From NCBI GenBank assembly GCA_003150225.1, contig QAND01000011.1, positions 16,267 to 80,266 of the forward strand: a stretch of DNA of 64,000 nucleotides. The letters run 5' to 3'. The DNA comes from Bacillota bacterium. Its GTDB lineage: Bacteria; Bacillota; Clostridia; Christensenellales; QAND01. This document shows positions 51,840 through 60,057 of this stretch, in pieces. Position 1 is the stretch's first letter, and each line of letters begins with the position of its first letter. The translations under genes were made by a program, and so were the position numbers. Below the pieces are notes generated by a model, which did no database searches, was not told the DNA's origin, and worked only from the letters and a program-made list of their open reading frames with translations.

Positions 51840-51868
51840 ATTCTACCCGTTGTAAAGATTTTTGACAA
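51840..51868 (-). promoter_or_regulatory. Promoter of tilS-hpt
   Basis: Minus strand: TTGTCA (51863-51868), 17-base spacer, TAGAAT (51840-51845), about 22 bases after which the GTG start follows. Confidence 0.65.
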
Positions 51869-51951
51869 CGGCGGAAAGGAGGAAATCACAGCAAAACTCC
51901 ACTATCCTCAAAGGCAAAGATACGCTACAATAACGAAAAGGAGGAAGAAGC

Positions 51952-52224
51952 ATGTCAAAACAATTTCGCTTTGCTTTTATCGTTATGAGTCGCGGGTTCG
52001 ACCCTTCTCAAAACCACGCCATGATGGAGGTGGACTCCTGCAAAGCCGTATTGGTGGGAGTGGCTCGCTTAGACCAGGCATGTGCCGCTGCACAACATCT
52101 GATTTCAACTGGTGAAGTGGATCGAATCGAGTTATGCGGCGCATTTGGAGAAGCCGGCGCAAAAGCGGTGCAAGAAGCGGTAGGGAAGGATATTTCTGTA
52201 AGCTACATCGTGCCCTTGCAATAG
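51952..52224 (+). CDS. DUF6506-like small protein
   Basis: A 90-residue protein of unknown role. It begins MSKQFRFAFIVMSRGFDPSQNHAMMEVDSCKAVLVGV and continues with a segment VDRIELCGAFGEAGAKAVQEAVG. This arrangement (hydrophobic strand, a conserved ELCGxFG motif) is what I remember for DUF6506 proteins; a profile search should confirm. AAAGGAGG lies before the ATG. It is the only plus-strand gene in the spoIIE-tilS-hpt-ftsH set. No clear -35 was seen; a TACAAT at 51926-51931 may be the -10. Confidence 0.75.
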   Translation: MSKQFRFAFIVMSRGFDPSQNHAMMEVDSCKAVLVGVARLDQACAAAQHLISTGEVDRIELCGAFGEAGAKAVQEAVGKDISVSYIVPLQ

Positions 52225-52236
52225 CATAAAATTTAA

Positions 52237-52261
52237 GGGGGAGCATAAACCATGCTCCCCC
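52237..52261. terminator. Terminator shared by the DUF6506-like gene and spoIIE
   Basis: Perfect 10-bp stem GGGGGAGCAT/ATGCTCCCCC with a 5-base loop in the 40-base gap between convergent stops. On the minus strand TTAAATTTTA follows, so it mainly suits spoIIE. Confidence 0.75.
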
Positions 52262-52264
52262 TCG

Positions 52265-54295
52265 TCATACAACGGATTTGACCTTAATCACCGCTACCGT
52301 CATATCGTCCGCCTGATGCCCTGCTATGGACTTCGCCTCTTTTAATATTCGCTGGGACATCAGATCTACCGATGGATCCTGCTGATGAATTCCAAGCATC
52401 CATTGACCCAACTCGCGATTGCTTGTGAAGCAATCCGAAATCCCATCGGAAACCATCACCACATAGTCCCCTACCTCCACCTCACGCCGTGCATAAAAGG
52501 GGGTGGCCTTGGATACCGCGCCCATGGGCAGGGATTTTCCGCTGATCCAATGGGCATGAGCCTGTCGCAGTATGAACGTCGCCGGCGCGCTCATTTTAAT
52601 AATTTCACAGCTTTTACCGGCAAGATCAAATACCACCATATCCCCGGTAGAAAAAACATCCCGGTTTCGGCTGGCCATAATGCTATTCACCATTTTTATC
52701 ATGGGCTTTGCGCCTAGCCCCGCCCGCTGAAACGCCAGAAGCAGTTGTGCCGCCGTACTGCTCTCCTCTTTTGCCGCTTTCCCGCTTCCCATTCCGTCAC
52801 ACAGGATTGCGGCGGTCTTCGCGGGCCCCACGTCTGCAATCAAAAAGGTATCCCCACTCTGTCGCATGCCCGGTTTGGTGGAGCACGCGGTAGAAACCTC
52901 CAGGGCAATACGGGGACCAGGGGCATACTGCAGCACGCAGGATTCCTGCTGTCCGCTTCGACAGGGACGTTGGGCCAAAATATAATCCTGCCCCATAGCG
53001 CGGCTGATATATCTTCGGATCACTTTGACACAATCCCTTTTCCCGCCGCATCCGCGGCAAGTAACGGTAACCGTTAAGCGGTCGAAAGGATCTTTTGCTG
53101 CGGATACTGGGCAATCCCCGTATCCGCCGTCCGCCAGCTCCGCCTCCACTCGTTTGATAGTGTTTTGTAAAGGAATGGTCTCCCGCATAGCCATATGGTT
53201 GAGGGAAACCGCCAATGCGCCCATCTGCTGCGACGCGATTTGTGCGCTTTCGTTTCCCTTTTCCATGGCCTTTGCGCCTAAAAATATGGCTTTGGCCAGG
53301 TTTCCGATTTCCCGCCTGCCTCTTTCATCCGAAGCTGATTGCGTCGGATGGCGCTCACGATCTTTGGGACGGTCCATCACACGGGATATCACACCAACGA
53401 TCTGACGAGGCACCAGAAACAGTCCCGCTCCCGCCAGCGTTTGCTCCATGATCGGCAATAAAATTTCCCCGGTATCCTGGACAAATAATAGAAACACAGC
53501 GCTGGAAAGAGAAAACCCAACCGCCACGGAAAGTTTTCCCATCTCTCGGCACATGCCTGCACAAAGTCCACAGATGGCTAGGCCACCTATAATCAACGGC
53601 GAATACCCCACCATGGCCGCACAGCCACCAAGAGCAATGCCCACAACGCCGCCTGCGATGGGTCCTCGAAAATATGCCAGCAGAAGCACCATCAAACAAC
53701 AGGCTGTCCGGTCAAGATAAACGCCCAACAGGGTGATGTTCTGCAAAAACAGTATGCTGGTGCATACCAGCGCCATCAAGCAATATTGCTCCCCTTCATA
53801 AAGCCGCCGACGCCGTAAAGCCTTTTGTAGCGCACCAAAAGCCATCCCGTAGATGGGGCCAAATACGCCAATTAGCATCAGATCGATGATACCAAGCAGG
53901 ATCGTATACAGAGTTCCGTCTGAAAATATCACTAGAGCAATTGCGCCAAAGACTAACGGCAATATCCTAGCCAGCGACGCATAGTTTGTTTGAATCCAGT
54001 CCAACCGCAACGCCTGAAGGGCCAGCCAAGCCGTCAGCACACCGCCGAGAACAGGGGGAAAAGAAGGGCACAATAGGATGCCGCCCAAGATGCTTCCGAT
54101 GGCTCCCATCCAGTCCCATCTTTTTTTCAAACAAAATCCATAGAGCAGTGCAGGACATACGGGGGAAAGTCCATAAACCAACGTAACCCGAGCAGCAAGA
54201 AAGCATCCAATCAACGCTGCCATATCCATGGGATGAACGGCCGTCAAAATCTCCTGTAACCGAAATCGATCCGCAAAGCTTTGTATCCGCTGCAT
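52265..54295 (-). CDS. spoIIE: Stage II sporulation protein E, PP2C phosphatase
   Basis: Dephosphorylates SpoIIAA to release sigma-F in the forespore and takes part in polar septation. The 676-residue product starts MQRIQSFADRFRLQEILTAV at 54295; GGTGAT right before the ATG pairs with the 16S tail. A frame open up to 54409 is less likely because its extra residues translate promoter-like DNA. About ten transmembrane segments (residues 25-310), a central region with conserved cysteines (CRGCGGKRDC, CRSGQQESC), and a C-terminal PP2C domain (AAILCDGMGSGKAA, VMVSDGISD, HQADDMTVAVIKV). Gene order spoIIE-x-tilS-hpt-ftsH is as in B. subtilis. Confidence 0.94.
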   Translation of the reverse strand: MQRIQSFADRFRLQEILTAVHPMDMAALIGCFLAARVTLVYGLSPVCPALLYGFCLKKRWDWMGAIGSILGGILLCPSFPPVLGGVLTAWLALQALRLDWIQTNYASLARILPLVFGAIALVIFSDGTLYTILLGIIDLMLIGVFGPIYGMAFGALQKALRRRRLYEGEQYCLMALVCTSILFLQNITLLGVYLDRTACCLMVLLLAYFRGPIAGGVVGIALGGCAAMVGYSPLIIGGLAICGLCAGMCREMGKLSVAVGFSLSSAVFLLFVQDTGEILLPIMEQTLAGAGLFLVPRQIVGVISRVMDRPKDRERHPTQSASDERGRREIGNLAKAIFLGAKAMEKGNESAQIASQQMGALAVSLNHMAMRETIPLQNTIKRVEAELADGGYGDCPVSAAKDPFDRLTVTVTCRGCGGKRDCVKVIRRYISRAMGQDYILAQRPCRSGQQESCVLQYAPGPRIALEVSTACSTKPGMRQSGDTFLIADVGPAKTAAILCDGMGSGKAAKEESSTAAQLLLAFQRAGLGAKPMIKMVNSIMASRNRDVFSTGDMVVFDLAGKSCEIIKMSAPATFILRQAHAHWISGKSLPMGAVSKATPFYARREVEVGDYVVMVSDGISDCFTSNRELGQWMLGIHQQDPSVDLMSQRILKEAKSIAGHQADDMTVAVIKVKSVV

Positions 54296-54509
54296 ATCAT
54301 CACCGAATTTCTCATAGAATACTAGGTGTGGATATTGTAGCAACGGCAGGAGGAGAAAATCGTCGGCCCACGCGGCGCAGGAAAACGCATAACCCTGCAA
54401 ACAAAACATGAAATCCTATAATTGATACAAAATAAGACGTAAAAAATACCGTAACTTAACTTGCGTTAGAATAAACAGCCATCGATTTCTGTCGAAGAAC
54501 CTACATGTT

Positions 54510-54797
54510 TTATGCGCTTTTTCCTTTCAGCTCCTGGAGCTTGGATAGCAAATCATGGAGAAAATTGCTTCCACGGCTTACCAAAATGCCAGTACAAAGG
54601 CTTCCGAGCCAATAAGGCCCCATTATCAATCCCACAGCGGAAAATAGATTTGCTCCGCACAATACCGATAGGAAAACCGCAACCGTCAAGCATCCCATGC
54701 GATCCCATGAAAACTCACCCTTTTGCCAGCACATCTTTAATGTTTCCCATATTGCCTCTACCAGCAGTGCCAAAATGATAATCTGTACAAGGTCCAT
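54510..54797 (-). CDS. Phage holin-like small membrane protein
   Basis: A 95-residue protein with two or three hydrophobic segments (MDLVQIIILALLVEAIWETLKMCW; MGCLTVAVFLSVLCGANLFSAVGLIMGPYWLGSLCTGILVSRG). It ends in a charged tail (LLSKLQELKGKSA). Size, topology and place directly after an XhlA/BhlA-like gene and a GH25 lysozyme gene suggest a holin in a phage lysis cassette. I do not recognise a precise family. It ends 12 bases from the preceding start of the neighbouring gene, and the whole unit lies upstream of spoIIE on the same strand. Confidence 0.65.
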   Translation of the reverse strand: MDLVQIIILALLVEAIWETLKMCWQKGEFSWDRMGCLTVAVFLSVLCGANLFSAVGLIMGPYWLGSLCTGILVSRGSNFLHDLLSKLQELKGKSA

Positions 54798-54808
54798 TTT
54801 AAATCCCC

Positions 54809-55111
54809 CTATCTGCTTAAGAGATACTCCTGCAATTTTGCTTTTGCGTCCTCCAATTTTTTCACATCGTTTCCCGTGATTTCATGATGCAATAAGGCCA
54901 GCATGCACCCTCCCATTACCCGGTTATATTCATCGATATCATCCAGCCGATGCTGGTCCCGATCCAATAACTCCCCATGTCGCGTAACCGATTGGCGCAT
55001 TTTGCGATAGGGGTTCAGCCAACGCATAAGAACCGCTGTCCCACCCCCAATGGTGGCAATCCCTCCCATGATGGCCAAGATCGCATGAAACGCAACTCCT
55101 ATTCCATCCAT
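54809..55111 (-). CDS. Phage-type lysis-associated small protein (holin/XhlA-like)
   Basis: A 100-residue product starting MDGIGVAFHAILAIMGGIATIGGG at 55111 with a perfect AGGAGGTGG site. One N-terminal membrane helix is followed by a charged helical tail (HGELLDRDQHRLDDIDEYN ... KKLEDAKAKLQEYLLSR). I know proteins of this layout from clostridial prophages, next to holin and lysin genes. It lies 10 bases after the GH25 lysozyme and 11 before the holin-like gene, so the three are one operon. Confidence 0.7.
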   Translation of the reverse strand: MDGIGVAFHAILAIMGGIATIGGGTAVLMRWLNPYRKMRQSVTRHGELLDRDQHRLDDIDEYNRVMGGCMLALLHHEITGNDVKKLEDAKAKLQEYLLSR

Positions 55112-55121
55112 TTTCCACCTC

Positions 55122-56183
55122 CTATGCCAAATCAAGATGATTAAGGGAAAGAGCCGCAGTCACCGCCTGGCCCTTGCCAATGACCGCCCGATCCCCTTTG
55201 ATCTGGATCACATCGTACACCCCGGTATACACCGCGCTGGAAAGGGTTCGCCCCTTATCGTAGTCCTTAGCCCCTTGCTTCACCCGCACCTTGCTTCCAA
55301 CGCCAATAGCGGAAGTCGCCTCCTGCCCAGCGCCAGGAATTCGGATCACCTGTCCTACGTGGATCAGATTTGGATTGGCTATCCCGTTATAAGCCGCAAG
55401 GGCTTGGTAGGTGGTGCCATACCTAGCCGCAATGCCGGACAGGGTGTCCCCCCTTACCACGGTATAAGTTCTTTCCACAGGAGCAGGAGCCGGTTCCGGC
55501 GTTGGAGCTGGGCTAGCCGAACCAGATATTCCATTTAGCCCATTGTTTTTAATGATGCTGGGATAGTCCTTGTAGGCAAGGTCTATATCCACCCGACCGG
55601 ACACCCCGGCAATGCTGCCGTTGCTGCTGGTCTGGTGAAGCCCACAGGGATAGCGAGGCGTCACGTCAAACCCCTGGTTGTTGTTCCCCCAATCCGCCAG
55701 CCACACGTCGTAGGGGGCCATCCTATCCCGGATGAACCAATTCTTATAGAAGTCTTGGTTGGTGTAGCAAACCACATACCAACCCGCTTCCTCCAAGGTT
55801 TCCAGAAAAGCCACCGTCTGCTCCGTCACCGTATGGGGCGTAGGCGCATACCCACATTGCTTGGCATAGCGGATGCTGTCCCCTTCGTAGTCAGAGGACA
55901 GGGGATAGCTGATCCTGCCCTTATATGGAGCGATCACCTCCAGGAAAGCCCTCGCCTCCTTTCTGGCTTCCTCCACAGTACGGTAATAATTCATCCAATA
56001 ACAGCCCACATCCAGGCCCGCCGCCAGCGCCCCATCCATGTGCCGCCTAAACCAGGGATCCTCCTGGGCCGCTGTATTGCCCATACCCGCCCGAATCATA
56101 GCAAACTTAATTCCAGCAGACCTCACCTGTGTCCAATCCACAGCGCCGTTGTACTTACTTACATCAATTCCTTTTACTGCCAT
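55122..56183 (-). CDS. GH25 lysozyme (phage-type endolysin) with LysM and SH3-like domains
   Basis: Predicted N-acetylmuramidase that cuts peptidoglycan. The 353-residue product starts [20 protein letters not shown] at 56183 (AGGAGGAA upstream). The GH25 catalytic domain spans about 1-195 (catalytic acid and base in SSDYEGD and flanking strands; DVWLADWG), then a Pro/Ala linker (about 205-225), a LysM domain ([30 protein letters not shown]), and a C-terminal SH3-like part (from about 285). There is no signal peptide, which fits holin-dependent release as in phages. Confidence 0.93.
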   Translation of the reverse strand: MAVKGIDVSKYNGAVDWTQVRSAGIKFAMIRAGMGNTAAQEDPWFRRHMDGALAAGLDVGCYWMNYYRTVEEARKEARAFLEVIAPYKGRISYPLSSDYEGDSIRYAKQCGYAPTPHTVTEQTVAFLETLEEAGWYVVCYTNQDFYKNWFIRDRMAPYDVWLADWGNNNQGFDVTPRYPCGLHQTSSNGSIAGVSGRVDIDLAYKDYPSIIKNNGLNGISGSASPAPTPEPAPAPVERTYTVVRGDTLSGIAARYGTTYQALAAYNGIANPNLIHVGQVIRIPGAGQEATSAIGVGSKVRVKQGAKDYDKGRTLSSAVYTGVYDVIQIKGDRAVIGKGQAVTAALSLNHLDLA

Positions 56184-56194
56184 CAATATTCCTC

Positions 56195-56398
56195 CTATTT
56201 CAATACACCCAAGGGAATGGGTTGCTTGCATCTACATAGTCGTAGCTTCACCGTCACCTCTCCGATGCGATCCCGCTTCTCCGATGGCCGGGGCAAACCC
56301 GTCAGCACACTGGTGGTTCCCTGCGCAATGGACTCCAGTACCTCGATCCGTTCTTGGTGTTTTTTAATCTCCTGCGTCAGATAAAACATCTGCTCCAA
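56195..56398 (-). pseudogene. Truncated phage gene, DUF1492-like fragment
   Basis: An open frame of 67 codons encodes a helical start FYLTQEIKKHQERIEVLESIAQGTTSVLTGLPRPSEKRDRIGEVTVKL followed by unrelated residues up to the stop just before the lysozyme's ribosome binding site. The first 50 residues resemble the beginning of small DUF1492-type phage proteins, which normally continue with another helix of about 50 residues. I infer that the 3' half was lost. Start is a TTG (56398) or an ATG (56389). Such genes usually lie near lysis or packaging genes. Confidence 0.45.
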
Positions 56399-56596
56399 TC
56401 TCTACCTATCCATTTCCACACGCTCCAATCGAGGTGACCTAACGGCGTTCCTCTATGATGGTGCAGGACCACTCTCCCATATTCCGTCCGGCAGTATCAT
56501 CTTAAAACGCCTGCAATACCATAGGATTTCCATCCCTATATCTCGCAGGAACAGCAGTATGATTGAATGATTCTTAATATATTTTGGTTTTGTATA

Positions 56597-56631
56597 TAAA
56601 AAAAGCGGATTAGGCAAATGCCTAATCCGCT
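56597..56631 (-). terminator. Terminator after the ChbG-like pair
   Basis: Perfect 13-bp stem (56604-56616 with 56619-56631), 2-base loop, seven T on the minus strand. It separates the ChbG-like genes from the phage-type cassette. The rest of 56399-56679 shows no gene. Confidence 0.92.
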
Positions 56632-56679
56632 CCATCTTTTTTCTCATCAACATCCGATGATCATAAGAGATTTTAGCCC

Positions 56680-57477
56680 CTACACAAGATCATAATAGGT
56701 AATCAACTCAACGTTGTTCTCCTTAATCCAATCCATAATCCGCCTGGAAGTTACCATCTGATGATCCCGCGCCCGCTCAATGGAAAGGGAGGTCAGGTCA
56801 AACAAAGCAGCATCCACAAATCCACAGTGGCCCACGGTCCGCACATACTCATGCTTGAGGGCTTCTTCCCGGTTCTCCCAGAAAAGACCTTCCGGATTCT
56901 TGTTAATCTGCTGCATGGGATCAAAAGTCTTGCTAAAGCTAGCACCGCCACGGTTGGCCAGGATCGGATTATATAGCCCAAACTTCTCCTCAGCAACCTG
57001 CGAATAGATGACGCCACTCTCCTCCGAAAGCTCAAGAATGGCCTCAAGGTAGGTTTCCGGGCTGATGGAATGTCCATGGAGGTACCCCGGCTTGCGACCT
57101 ACCAGTTCTACAAAGCGGTCATATTGCGCTCGGATCTCCCGCTTGACCTCATCGGCAGGGAACATCTCCCGTCTCCCCTCCTCCGTCTGCCACCTGGGGT
57201 CATGGATGCGGACATTAGAACGGATAAATTCACCGTTTTCATCCACAAGGCTGGGAATGGTCTTGGGATCGCTAACACTGGGTCCGGAAACCAAGTTGAA
57301 GTCGATGCCAAAGCAGGCATTGGGATGGGCTGGGATCAGTGACGCGGCATGTACTGCCTCAGGCATGTTGGTAAACATACCGGTGTTCCGCAAAAATCCA
57401 TTTTCAATGGCATCGATAATACCGGCGGTAACGCCTTTGGTGAACCCATAGTCATCCGCTTGAACCAATAATTTCAT
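56680..57477 (-). CDS. ChbG/YdjC-family carbohydrate deacetylase-like protein (copy 2)
   Basis: Member of the metal-dependent YdjC/ChbG family, which removes acetyl groups from N-acetylated oligosaccharides such as chitobiose. The 265-residue product starts MKLLVQADDYGFTKGVTAGIIDAIENGF (57477; AGGAGGAG upstream), with the metal Asp in ADDYG and metal His residues in LIPAHPNACFGIDFNL and KPGYLHGHS. It is the downstream copy of a tandem pair; the two proteins are the same length and similar throughout, diverging most around residues 145-200. Last gene before a strong terminator. Confidence 0.9.
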   Translation of the reverse strand: MKLLVQADDYGFTKGVTAGIIDAIENGFLRNTGMFTNMPEAVHAASLIPAHPNACFGIDFNLVSGPSVSDPKTIPSLVDENGEFIRSNVRIHDPRWQTEEGRREMFPADEVKREIRAQYDRFVELVGRKPGYLHGHSISPETYLEAILELSEESGVIYSQVAEEKFGLYNPILANRGGASFSKTFDPMQQINKNPEGLFWENREEALKHEYVRTVGHCGFVDAALFDLTSLSIERARDHQMVTSRRIMDWIKENNVELITYYDLV

Positions 57478-57512
57478 GTTGCTCCTCCTGTTGTGTTTTT
57501 TATGAAACGGTA

Positions 57513-58304
57513 TCAAACAAAGTCATAGTATGTAACCAGCTGTACATCGTTTTCCTGGATCCACTTCATGATCCGCTGAGACGTCACCAGCTGATGGTCT
57601 CGAACCCGCTCCAGGGAAAGAGATGTCAGCTCAAACAACGCGGCATCCACAAATCCACAATGCTTGATATTCACCACAAAATCCTGTTGCAAAAGCATCT
57701 CGCGGTTTTCCCAGAACCATCCCTCAGGATCCTTAGCAAGCTGTTGAGCGGCATCAAACTCCTTGCTGGTTGCAGCTCCGCTCTTTACCACCACGGAATA
57801 CGCATGATAGTTCTGACGGATATCCCAAGAAAAGGGGACACCGGTCTCCGCCGACAACTCCCGAATGGCTTCCATGTAGGACTCCGGCCGGAGCGAATGG
57901 GTATGCAGGTATCCCGGTTTACGGCCCACCAGCTCTACAAAGCGGTCATACTGCGCCCGGATCTCCCGCTTTACTTCCTCACAAGGGAACATCTCTTTTC
58001 TGCCTTCCTCCGTCTGCCATCTGGGATCATGGATGCGAATGTTGGAACGAATATAGTTTCCGCTCTCATCCACGAGGCTGGGAATCAGTTTGGGATCGCT
58101 GACGCAGGGCCCGGAAACCAGATTAAAATCCACCCCAAAACAGGCCTGGGGATGTGCCGGGATCAACGATGCCGCATGAACCGCCTCCGGCATGTTGACA
58201 AACATCCCCGTATTCCTTAAAAAGCCATTTTCAATGCCGTCAAGGATGCCGGCGGTAACCCCCTTGGTGAATCCATAGTCATCGGACTGCATCAACAATT
58301 TCAA
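57513..58304 (-). CDS. ChbG/YdjC-family carbohydrate deacetylase-like protein (copy 1), TTG start
   Basis: Upstream copy of the tandem pair, 263 residues. It starts at a TTG (58304) behind GGGGGA: MKLLMQSDDYGFTKGVTAGILDGIENGF. The metal Asp (SDDYG) and His residues (LIPAHPQACFGVDFNL; KPGYLHTHS) are present. In the segment where copy 2 has EEKFGLYNPILANRGGASFSK this copy has DIRQNYHAYSVVVKSGAATSK, so substrate specificity may differ. A promoter lies 90 bases upstream; the copies are 35 bases apart and surely share a transcript. Confidence 0.9.
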   Translation of the reverse strand: MKLLMQSDDYGFTKGVTAGILDGIENGFLRNTGMFVNMPEAVHAASLIPAHPQACFGVDFNLVSGPCVSDPKLIPSLVDESGNYIRSNIRIHDPRWQTEEGRKEMFPCEEVKREIRAQYDRFVELVGRKPGYLHTHSLRPESYMEAIRELSAETGVPFSWDIRQNYHAYSVVVKSGAATSKEFDAAQQLAKDPEGWFWENREMLLQQDFVVNIKHCGFVDAALFELTSLSLERVRDHQLVTSQRIMKWIQENDVQLVTYYDFV

Positions 58305-58391
58305 AATTCAGTTCCCCCTTTGATACTCGATATGATACTAATTTTAACATGTTTTTTCCCATTTTCTCATTTATTTTTTCTGCTGAAAAAT

Positions 58392-58421
58392 ATTATATCA
58401 AAAATGCCGTTGCTTTGTTAA
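58392..58421 (-). promoter_or_regulatory. Promoter of the ChbG-like pair
   Basis: Minus strand: TTAACA (58416-58421), 18-base spacer, consensus TATAAT (58392-58397), about 90 bases before the start. Confidence 0.65.
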
Positions 58422-58471
58422 GCTACTGCCATTTCAAAAATCAGGACGCACGCAAGCATTTTTTTAGAGAT

Positions 58472-58509
58472 AAAAAAGATCGCATCTTCCCAATAAAAGA
58501 TGCGATCTT
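58472..58509 (-). terminator. Second hairpin downstream of tRNA-Met
   Basis: Perfect 13-bp stem AAGATCGCATCTT/AAGATGCGATCTT (58476-58488 with 58497-58509) followed by TTTTTTA on the minus strand. It would act as a back-up terminator between the tRNA gene and the ChbG promoter. Confidence 0.75.
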
Positions 58510-58565
58510 AAGTGCGGCAACTTGCCGCAAGCAGAGTCTTACGATGTGGATACCCCATTGTGGGC

Positions 58566-58605
58566 AAATAAAATATCGCAACCCACAAAAGCAAGTTGCG
58601 ATATT
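58566..58605 (-). terminator. Terminator of tRNA-Met
   Basis: Perfect 11-bp stem AATATCGCAAC/GTTGCGATATT (58572-58582 with 58595-58605) followed by TTATTT on the minus strand, 20 bases after the tRNA 3' end. A further GCGGAC/GTCCGC hairpin (58609-58623) lies between it and the tRNA. Confidence 0.75.
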
Positions 58606-58624
58606 GGGCGCGGACATTGTCCGC

Positions 58625-58701
58625 TGGTAGCGGCGGTGGGACTCGAACCTACGACACTCCGGGTATGAACCGAATGCTCTAGCCAGCTGAGCTACGCCGC
58701 C
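58625..58701 (-). tRNA. tRNA-Met (CAT), elongator type
   Basis: Minus-strand cloverleaf: acceptor GGCGGCG pairing with CGCCGCT, D arm GCTC/GAGC, anticodon stem TTCGG/CCGGA around the loop TTCATAC (anticodon CAT), T arm with GGTTCGAGTCC, discriminator A and an encoded CCA (58625-58627). The lack of the three G-C pairs of initiator tRNA in the anticodon stem and of the mismatched first pair argues for elongator Met. A lysidine-modified Ile tRNA cannot be fully excluded, but the sequence is very like elongator Met of B. subtilis. In that species a tRNA-Met precedes spoIIE too. Confidence 0.93.
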
Positions 58702-58713
58702 AAATGCTTGTTT

Positions 58714-58742
58714 ATTATACAGGTATCCCCTGATAAATGCAA
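58714..58742 (-). promoter_or_regulatory. Promoter of tRNA-Met
   Basis: Minus strand: TTGCAT (58737-58742), 17-base spacer, consensus TATAAT (58714-58719), 12 bases before the mature 5' end. Confidence 0.75.
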
Positions 58743-58796
58743 GAGCATTCTATGGATTTTATGAACTTCCTTCTCCCATCTCATCCAGGCGCATGA

Positions 58797-59909
58797 TCAA
58801 CAGGGCAGTTTTCCCTGATAAGCATCTAGCACTTCTCGAGCCATTGCAATGCGTTCCTGAGCGGATAAAGGAACATCCAGTACCTCGCATACCTTCTGAT
58901 AGGCAATATCATAGATGGGATACCCGCTTAATTGCCGGTTATTCTCCATCCAATGCCGGAAAGCGGTCAGGCTTTTCTCTGAAAGGTGACCATCCATGGA
59001 CAGCCCATAGATGATTCCGACAAAGATCTCCATGGCTTGACCGGGACGGCATTCCAGGGAGGAGTCCGTAAAGATTCTGGCCATGGAAACCATCCGCTCC
59101 ACATCCCTCTGACTCATGTCCCGATCCTTAAAAATCACCTTGATGGAGGAAAAAAAATCATAATATTGCATGGAGCGATCCAAGCGATGCCCTGCAATGG
59201 CCCGGTTCAAGAGGCAACACAGTTCGTGGATATCCACCTCATCCTCAAAAAAGACGCTGACCAGCATCCCATATATTTGGTTGATCACCCGCAAAAACTC
59301 CATATCATCGTGCCATTCCAGCTGATATGGCTCCAAACAGTTCCGGATTTTTTCGGGCCATAGCTCCTGCATTTCCTCAAAAACCCGGTAACAAAGGTCA
59401 CAGTTATAAACTGCTTTGACCGAAGTGCATTCCCCCACGGACATTCCCAAACCACACGCGATGTTCTTCAGAGAATGGGAGCGAAACATCCTGTCCCCAC
59501 CCAACTGCTGTGCCATCATCATCGGGCAAAGATAAGACATATGGGGGGTATCGAATCCATAATGGCGGAGGGTCCAATTTAGGGTGGAAAGGTCCAAAAC
59601 CGCATTGTAGCTTATGACTATTTGATGGTCAAAGTATTTCTCGACCTCCCGCCAAACCGCAGGAAAGGTCGGATAGGATTCCAGCAGATCCTGATCAATA
59701 TCCGAGGTCTGCAAATCGTTGAATTCACATTCCGGATTGATAAAATAATGCAGCCTCTGCGCCACCCGTCCCTCACGAACCACCAGCACGGCCAAGGAAC
59801 AGATACGGTTATAAAGATGGTTGGGCATCTCCACGTCAATTACCGTGTAATCGGCAAATCTTTCGGAAGGATTTGCTTCTTTTACCTCCTGATACAACAA
59901 TTCCACCAT
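58797..59909 (-). CDS. DEDD-exonuclease-like protein with TerB-like C-terminus
   Basis: The 370-residue product starts MVELLYQEVKEANPSERFADYTVIDVEMPN (59909; AAAGGAGG upstream). Residues 20-190 look like a DnaQ-type 3'-5' exonuclease: Exo I DVE (Asp25, Glu27), Exo II in SYNAVLDLSTLNW, and a final Asp in VYNCDLCYRVF. The catalytic His that normally lies five residues before that Asp is Ala, so activity is doubtful. The C-terminal part (from about 215; FVGIIYGLSMDGHLSEKSLTAFRHWMENNRQL) resembles TerB-like helical domains often joined to such exonucleases. Stands alone between tRNA-Met and the aldo/keto reductase. Role unknown. Confidence 0.75.
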   Translation of the reverse strand: MVELLYQEVKEANPSERFADYTVIDVEMPNHLYNRICSLAVLVVREGRVAQRLHYFINPECEFNDLQTSDIDQDLLESYPTFPAVWREVEKYFDHQIVISYNAVLDLSTLNWTLRHYGFDTPHMSYLCPMMMAQQLGGDRMFRSHSLKNIACGLGMSVGECTSVKAVYNCDLCYRVFEEMQELWPEKIRNCLEPYQLEWHDDMEFLRVINQIYGMLVSVFFEDEVDIHELCCLLNRAIAGHRLDRSMQYYDFFSSIKVIFKDRDMSQRDVERMVSMARIFTDSSLECRPGQAMEIFVGIIYGLSMDGHLSEKSLTAFRHWMENNRQLSGYPIYDIAYQKVCEVLDVPLSAQERIAMAREVLDAYQGKLPC

Positions 59910-60015
59910 ATGACCTCCTTTCAGGTCGGAACAAGTATATACAAGAACCTCCACAGAAGAAAGAAAATAATTTCATTTAGACAAGGATCGACAAAAGAAG
60001 TCAATCATTTGGAAC

Positions 60016-60048
60016 AAAAAAGGAGGCCCCCATAAAAGGAGCCTCCTT
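60016..60048 (-). terminator. Terminator after the aldo/keto reductase
   Basis: AAGGAGGC/GCCTCCTT stem (60020-60027 with 60041-60048), 13-base loop, T run on the minus strand. Starts 10 bases after the stop. Confidence 0.85.
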
Positions 60049-60057
60049 CCCATACTT

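Noticed and set aside
54490..54496. TGTCGAA, a Spo0A-box-like heptamer upstream of spoIIE
   Set aside because: A 7-base motif is expected several times by chance in this window, and it lies nearly 200 bases from the chosen spoIIE start without a matching promoter. Worth remembering, but not supported.
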